The translations under genes were made by a program, and so were the position numbers. Shown one piece after another: positions 36,763-39,599 of a stretch of 39,599 nucleotides of DNA. The DNA comes from a virus. The stretch covers positions 1 through 39,599 of IMG/VR virus record IMGVR_UViG_3300043331_001576; one strand, written 5' to 3'. The notes beneath the pieces were generated by a model. It did no database searches. It was not told the origin of the DNA and was given only the letters and a program-made list of their open reading frames with translations. Position 1 is the first letter of the stretch; each line of letters opens with the position of its first letter.

Positions 36763-36768
36763 ATTATA
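36763..36768 (-). promoter_or_regulatory. Possible -10 (TATAAT) of the HNH gene
   Basis: On the minus strand TATAAT ends at 36763, within an AT-rich patch rare in this genome, about 36 nt upstream of ATG 36727. No clear -35 at standard spacing. It suggests the HNH gene brings its own promoter. Confidence 0.45.
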
Positions 36769-36788
36769 TATCGACGAGCGGGGATGGG

Positions 36789-36998
36789 TTACGTGAGGGG
36801 AGTGGCGAGGCTGCCGCGCCGGATGTGGATGCGCTCGGTGCGCGGCAGGTCGCAGGTGCGGTTGTGGGCTGCGATCCAGGCGTCGATGTCGCCGTCCTCG
36901 TAGAGCGTGCAGAACGTCTTGCAGGACCAGCAAACGGCGCTCGGCCGGCTGTGGCTGGTCCCTGGGCCGGGGGTGTAGTCGGGGCGTTCTTCGCTCAC
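36789..36998 (-). CDS. Small Cys-containing protein, 69 aa
   Basis: GTG 36998 overlaps the recombinase stop (GTGA). It contains CWSCKTFC near 23-30 and a later C near 49 with a His before it (AAHNRTCDLPRTERI), a possible zinc site. The function is unknown; coupled to the recombinase. Confidence 0.6.
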   Translation of the reverse strand: MSEERPDYTPGPGTSHSRPSAVCWSCKTFCTLYEDGDIDAWIAAHNRTCDLPRTERIHIRRGSLATPLT

Positions 36999-37585
36999 TG
37001 CCCCTCTACTATACGCCGGAGCTGGCCGGGGACGGCGTGCAGGTAGACGCTCGTTGTGGAGATGTTGGCATGGCCCATCTGCTGACTGACGACGTGCAGC
37101 GGCGCCCCGCGGTTTAGCATCTCCGTCGCCCAGCCGTGGCGCAGCTTGTGCGGCGTGCAGCGGCTCTTCGGGATGCCCAGCCGCTCGCGCAGCTTCTGCA
37201 TTACGAGCTGGACGGCCCGCGTCGAGAGCGGATAGCCGGAGGGGCCGGGGAAGACGTAAGGGGAGCTGGAAGTGGAGCCGCTTATCAAAGGTTCGGGCGG
37301 TTTCCTTAAATAACGGCGCTCCAGCACGGCCTCGACCGGCGCGAGGATGTCAACGTAGCGCTCGACGTTGCCCTTGCCGGTGATCTGCAGCTGCAGCGCC
37401 TCCAGGTCCACCTGCTCCCAGCGCAGGGAGACGGCCTCGGAGACGCGAAGGCCAGCGTAGCGCATGGTGACGAAGAGGTCGCGGTAGAGCTCGGAGGGGG
37501 CGGCGTCTAAGAGGCGCTGGTACTCGTCGTCGCGGGTCGGGTGGACGGTCTTCCTTCCGCGTCCTTCCCGCGAAGGACGGGCCAT
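36995..37585 (-). CDS. Minimal tyrosine recombinase (catalytic domain only), 196 aa
   Basis: XerC/D-like catalytic domain: R47 (YAGLRVSEA), K71 (GKGN), H146 and R149 (HKLRHGWAT), H172 (GHANIS) and Y181 (SVYLHA). The N-terminal arm and SAM-like domains of ordinary integrases are missing. It lies at the end of the late operon, right after the holin-like gene, and is separate from the lysogeny integrase. It could resolve genome multimers or invert or excise a segment. A palindrome copy forms part of its first ten codons. Confidence 0.9.
   Translation of the reverse strand: MARPSREGRGRKTVHPTRDDEYQRLLDAAPSELYRDLFVTMRYAGLRVSEAVSLRWEQVDLEALQLQITGKGNVERYVDILAPVEAVLERRYLRKPPEPLISGSTSSSPYVFPGPSGYPLSTRAVQLVMQKLRERLGIPKSRCTPHKLRHGWATEMLNRGAPLHVVSQQMGHANISTTSVYLHAVPGQLRRIVEGQ
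37561..37578. repeat. Dispersed palindrome, copy 9
   Basis: GTCCTTC-CCGC-GAAGGAC, 7-bp arms. It encodes RPSREGR at the N-terminus of the minimal recombinase. Confidence 0.8.
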
Positions 37586-37789
37586 CTACTTGATGACGTG
37601 CTTTGCGCCCAGGACGACAATTGCCGTGCAGAGCGAACGCAGGCCGGTAACCGCCAGGCCTACGAGATAGGCGTTCGTGAAGCTGATAGCGTCGGCCGCG
37701 ACGACTGCCGCCGCCACCGCGACGGCCACCGTCACAGCGAGGGCGAACGCCGTGTGCAACGCTTCCTTGATGATGTAGTCCTTGTTCAT
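37586..37789 (-). CDS. Holin-like two-TM protein, 67 aa
   Basis: ATG 37789 with a strong AGGAGGAGAC upstream. Residues about 12-36 (TAFALAVTVAVAVAAAVVAA) and 40-62 (AYLVGLAVTGLRSLCTAIVV) are hydrophobic helices, and the ends are basic (AKHVIK). Size and topology suit a small holin that opens the membrane for the endolysin encoded just upstream. Its start overlaps the stop of the 23-aa gene. Confidence 0.7.
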   Translation of the reverse strand: MNKDYIIKEALHTAFALAVTVAVAVAAAVVAADAISFTNAYLVGLAVTGLRSLCTAIVVLGAKHVIK

Positions 37790-37857
37790 CGTCTCCTCCT
37801 TCGTTTTGGCCGTAGCCGGTAGTTCACGTACAGGAAGGCGAGCCAGCGCCAGATCAT
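37786..37857 (-). CDS. 23-aa membrane-type micropeptide in the lysis cassette
   Basis: ATG 37857 overlaps the stop of the coiled-coil gene (ATGA), and its own TGA overlaps the ATG of the holin-like gene (ATGA). It begins MIWRWLAFLYV and ends RPKRRRR: a short hydrophobic aromatic segment and a strongly basic tail. The holin ribosome site lies within it. It could be a translated leader that times holin synthesis, or an active membrane peptide. Confidence 0.6.
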   Translation of the reverse strand: MIWRWLAFLYVNYRLRPKRRRRR

Positions 37858-38360
37858 GCCGTTTGTGGCCTTTGCTTGCGCGCCTTGGGTTCATGCGGGG
37901 CGTCGTGCATGATCTCCGAGACCTTCTTACGCGCGGGTGCCCGGCGTGACGCTGCGCGTTTCGGCGGGGCCTCCCTGGGGGCGATGTAGTCCAGCATCTT
38001 GTCCAACCGCTGGCCCTGCTCTTCGAGCGTCTTGTGCAGCGTGGCGGTGTAGTCCTTCGAGACCGTCTGCGTCTGTTGCAGGGCGCCGGCGAGGCCAACC
38101 CTGAGCCCTTCGTGCTCGTCGTGCGAGCGCTCGCCCTGCCATTCCAGCCGGGCCACGAGGACGGCGACCCCCTTGCTCACCTCCTCCATCGAGACGGCGA
38201 TGCGCTCGAAGCGTTCCAGGTACTCGTTGGCGGGCCGGTCGTTGCCCCGCAGCTTCAGCCATTGCCAGGCGAGGAAGCAGAGCCCGAGGACGAGCACAAC
38301 GGCGACGCCGTTATCGGTAAGGGCGACGAGATCGCCCCAGCCGGACCCGTTCTCGGCCAC
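37854..38360 (-). CDS. One-TM coiled-coil protein in the lysis cassette, 168 aa
   Basis: GTG 38360 start (AENGSGWGDLVALTDNG). A single TM near residues 18-36 (VAVVLVLGLCFLAWQWL), then a long charged coil (ERFERIAVSMEEVSKGVAVL, then KDYTATLHKTLEEQGQRLDK) and a Lys/Arg/Pro-rich tail. This topology resembles phage one-TM lysis accessory proteins (holin/antiholin or inner-membrane spanin-like), but no outer-membrane partner or lipobox is seen. Confidence 0.65.
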   Translation of the reverse strand: MAENGSGWGDLVALTDNGVAVVLVLGLCFLAWQWLKLRGNDRPANEYLERFERIAVSMEEVSKGVAVLVARLEWQGERSHDEHEGLRVGLAGALQQTQTVSKDYTATLHKTLEEQGQRLDKMLDYIAPREAPPKRAASRRAPARKKVSEIMHDAPHEPKARKQRPQTA

Positions 38361-38381
38361 CTGCTCAACCGCGCCGCAGAC

Positions 38382-38600
38382 TCACAGCCGCTTCTTCAGC
38401 TCGTCGAGGAGCGCTGCTGGCGAGACCCCGGACGCCGCTGCCTGCTGCATCAGCGTCTGCCAGTAAAGCCAGCGCGGCTCCTTCTGCGGCCCGCCCGCAT
38501 CGTAGTCGTCAGTCAGGATGCGGTAGAGCGTATCGACGCGCTTATCGAGCGCCTCGATAACCTCCATCAGCCTTGCGGCCTCCTTCTCAGTCAGTGCCAT
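38382..38600 (-). CDS. Internal in-frame product of the endolysin gene, 72 aa
   Basis: ATG 38600 (Met176 of the amidase) is preceded by GGAGGACGAC, an optimal Shine-Dalgarno at 4-5 nt, better than most starts in this genome. Translation here would give the C-terminal domain alone (MALTEKEAARLMEVIEALDK onward). Several phage endolysins are known to make such an extra subunit that assembles with the full-length enzyme. Predicted, not shown. Confidence 0.6.
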   Translation of the reverse strand: MALTEKEAARLMEVIEALDKRVDTLYRILTDDYDAGGPQKEPRWLYWQTLMQQAAASGVSPAALLDELKKRL

Positions 38601-39125
38601 GTCGTCCTCCAGCAGTCCGTCCAGAATGTAAAGCCAGGGCACGCGCCCGCTCGGACAGGCCGTCCCCGACAACCAGCGGTGCTCCCAGTGCGAAGACCGC
38701 AGCGCCGGCGCTTTCAGCCCCGGCACCACCGAGTAGCACCACCTCTGCAATTCGAGGCTGGCGGCCGCCTGCGCGTCCGTGAACGGCTCGCCCGCCCGCC
38801 CTTCGTGTTCGATGCCGATCAACGCCACGTTGCCGACCGCCGCCGTCCACGGCAGCGGGTCACCAGGGACGCCGCAGTGCCAGCAGACGGCGCCCGTGTC
38901 GTAGTGCTGGACCACGGCGCCGTCCTTGAGGACGGAGAAGTGCCAGCTCGCCCAGGTGTAAGGGTCCTCCGGGTCGTAGGCCGTGAAAAGCCGCCCCCGC
39001 GCCGCGCTAAAGCTCCCCTCCATCGAGTGCAGGACGAAGCCTTCCTTCGGCTGCGGCGAGGGGTAGGCCGTGTAGCCCTGCTTGGCGAACGGCCCCGGGT
39101 CCCAGACGGCCTTCGGGTAGATCAT
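38382..39125 (-). CDS. Endolysin, N-acetylmuramoyl-L-alanine amidase (Amidase_2), 247 aa
   Basis: Residues 25-165 form a zinc amidase: H33 (FVLHSMEG), H62 (ASWHFSVLKDGAVVQ), E106 (IGIEHEG), H146 or H149 and C157 (TACPSGRVP). It cleaves the amide linking peptide to N-acetylmuramic acid. Residues 176-247 form a helical C-terminal domain (KEAARLMEVIEALDKRVDTL) with an internal start. ATG 39125 overlaps the stop of the 45-aa gene. It has no signal peptide, so release should depend on the holin. Confidence 0.92.
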   Translation of the reverse strand: MIYPKAVWDPGPFAKQGYTAYPSPQPKEGFVLHSMEGSFSAARGRLFTAYDPEDPYTWASWHFSVLKDGAVVQHYDTGAVCWHCGVPGDPLPWTAAVGNVALIGIEHEGRAGEPFTDAQAAASLELQRWCYSVVPGLKAPALRSSHWEHRWLSGTACPSGRVPWLYILDGLLEDDMALTEKEAARLMEVIEALDKRVDTLYRILTDDYDAGGPQKEPRWLYWQTLMQQAAASGVSPAALLDELKKRL

Positions 39126-39259
39126 TCCAGGTACCCACTCGCTTTCAGCCTCTCGATAGCGGCCGGCTCGATGTCCACGTTCGGGTAGTTGCGGAAGCCG
39201 AAGGCCAGCCCGGCACGCGGCGAGCCCGGCGGCATCGGGAATACCGTTACGTCGCTCAC
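39122..39259 (-). CDS. 45-aa protein between protease and amidase
   Basis: GTG 39259 overlaps the protease stop (GTGA), and TGA 39122-39124 overlaps the amidase ATG (ATGA). It starts MSDVTVFPMPPGSPRAGL and ends AAIERLKASGYLE. The ending closely matches the protease C-terminus (SEIEALLASGYLA), suggesting a shared terminal module or duplication. The function is unknown. Confidence 0.7.
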   Translation of the reverse strand: MSDVTVFPMPPGSPRAGLAFGFRNYPNVDIEPAAIERLKASGYLE

Positions 39260-39599
39260 GCCAGATACCCCGACGCCAGTAGTGCCTCGATCTCCGACGG
39301 CAACAGCCCCGCGTAGGCCAGCCGGTAGCCGTTGCCCGTCACCGACTCGTACCCTTCGTTAAGAGGCGTCGCCGGGTCGTCTTGCGGGTGGTGCAGCCCC
39401 AGCGTGTGCAGTATCTCGTGCAGCGGCGCCGTCCTCGCCGTCACGTTCCAGACGGTGCGCGGGCGAGGCTCCCCTGGCGGGTGTATCCGCCCCTGCATAT
39501 CGGGCTCCATCGGCCAGCCCCGCGCCAGCAGCTCCTCCGGCGTCACGCCGGCCATCACCCAGGGCCGCGTCCCCACCGACGCGCAGGCGCCCGCCGCCT
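39256..39599 (-). CDS. Metzincin-like zinc protease, C-terminal part (continues at 500-1)
   Basis: The active-site motif HEILHTLGLHH fits HExxHxxGxxH, the three-His zinc site and catalytic Glu of metzincins (residues about 195-205 of 248). The preceding strand (TVWNVTARTAPL) is typical, but no clear Met-turn follows; the next residues are PQDDPATPL. It ends SEIEALLASGYLA. The apparent start at 39576 is only an internal GTG: across the join the frame extends to GTG 500. Possible roles are cleavage of host surface protein or virion maturation. Confidence 0.85.
   Translation of the reverse strand, partial: AAGACASVGTRPWVMAGVTPEELLARGWPMEPDMQGRIHPPGEPRPRTVWNVTARTAPLHEILHTLGLHHPQDDPATPLNEGYESVTGNGYRLAYAGLLPSEIEALLASGYLA
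39503..39599. repeat. Right copy of the 97-bp terminal direct repeat
   Basis: Identical to bases 1-97; the protease frame continues through it. Confidence 0.97.

Noticed and set aside
38928-38943. Palindrome CCGTCCTTGAGGACGG in the endolysin gene as another copy of the dispersed family
   Set aside because: It shares GTCCT/AGGAC but lacks the TTCC...GGAA core; probably chance.
1-39599. CRISPR array
   Set aside because: No regularly spaced direct repeats with unique spacers were seen; the only tandem repeats are the 27-bp duplication and the short attP arm pairs.

Overview
The window is a complete or nearly complete temperate phage genome. Its first 97 bases recur exactly as its last 97 (1-97 = 39503-39599), so the sequence closes into a circle of 39,502 unique bases, and one gene (a metzincin-type protease) reads through the join. 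The DNA is GC-rich throughout. No tail tube, tape measure or sheath gene is recognisable, while portal, scaffold, coat, adaptor-like, nozzle-like and fibre-like genes are present together with one giant 'polyvalent' protein of about 2,700 residues. This suggests a short-tailed (podovirus-like) virion. The likely host is a GC-rich bacterium. A phage gene carrying a dockerin-like DxDCNGxINxxDALxxLR module of a kind I associate with Chloroflexota (Dehalococcoidia and relatives) makes that phylum my best guess, as inference only. The attachment site is the 3' half of a tRNA-Trp gene.

Layout. A divergent control region at 32.53-32.69 kb separates two transcription units. Rightward (+): repressor, a small ORF, a secreted dockerin-like cysteine-rich protein, a tyrosine integrase, the attP site (35.08-35.31 kb), a YezD/DUF2292-like protein and an unknown protein. 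Leftward (-): a Cro-like regulator, an excisionase, then a long series of genes, many joined by ATGA, GTGA or TTGA stop/start overlaps, running down the coordinates, through the circular join and on to 36.15 kb. That series begins with small Cys-rich zinc-ribbon proteins, a SWIM-RecT annealing protein, a DnaA domain IV protein, an SLT lysozyme-like protein, a scar of a deleted C5 DNA methyltransferase and a Gp37/Gp68 (DUF5131) protein. It continues with small terminase, a sigma-factor-like protein, large terminase, portal, the giant protein, scaffold, coat and decoration/connector/tail genes. It ends with a lysis cassette (metzincin, 45-aa protein, amidase, one-TM coiled-coil protein, 23-aa peptide, holin-like protein), a second minimal tyrosine recombinase, a 69-aa protein and an HNH endonuclease. 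Two strong hairpins, after the giant gene and after the coat gene, probably tune expression within the late unit.

The most unusual features are: (1) a dispersed palindrome, GTCCTTCC-NN-GGAAGGAC, in about nine or ten copies, nearly all inside genes at linkers or termini; (2) the lysis cassette, with a HExxHxxGxxH protease, an endolysin with an internal Shine-Dalgarno and start for its C-terminal domain, and a 23-codon gene coupled at both ends; (3) two consecutive genes after the coat gene that lack canonical start codons; (4) a methyltransferase reduced to motif I joined to motif X; (5) a secreted dockerin-like cargo protein inside the repressor-integrase operon; (6) a sigma-like protein between the terminase subunits; (7) a well-defined attP with paired 12-bp-spaced arm repeats on both sides of a tRNA-Trp core.
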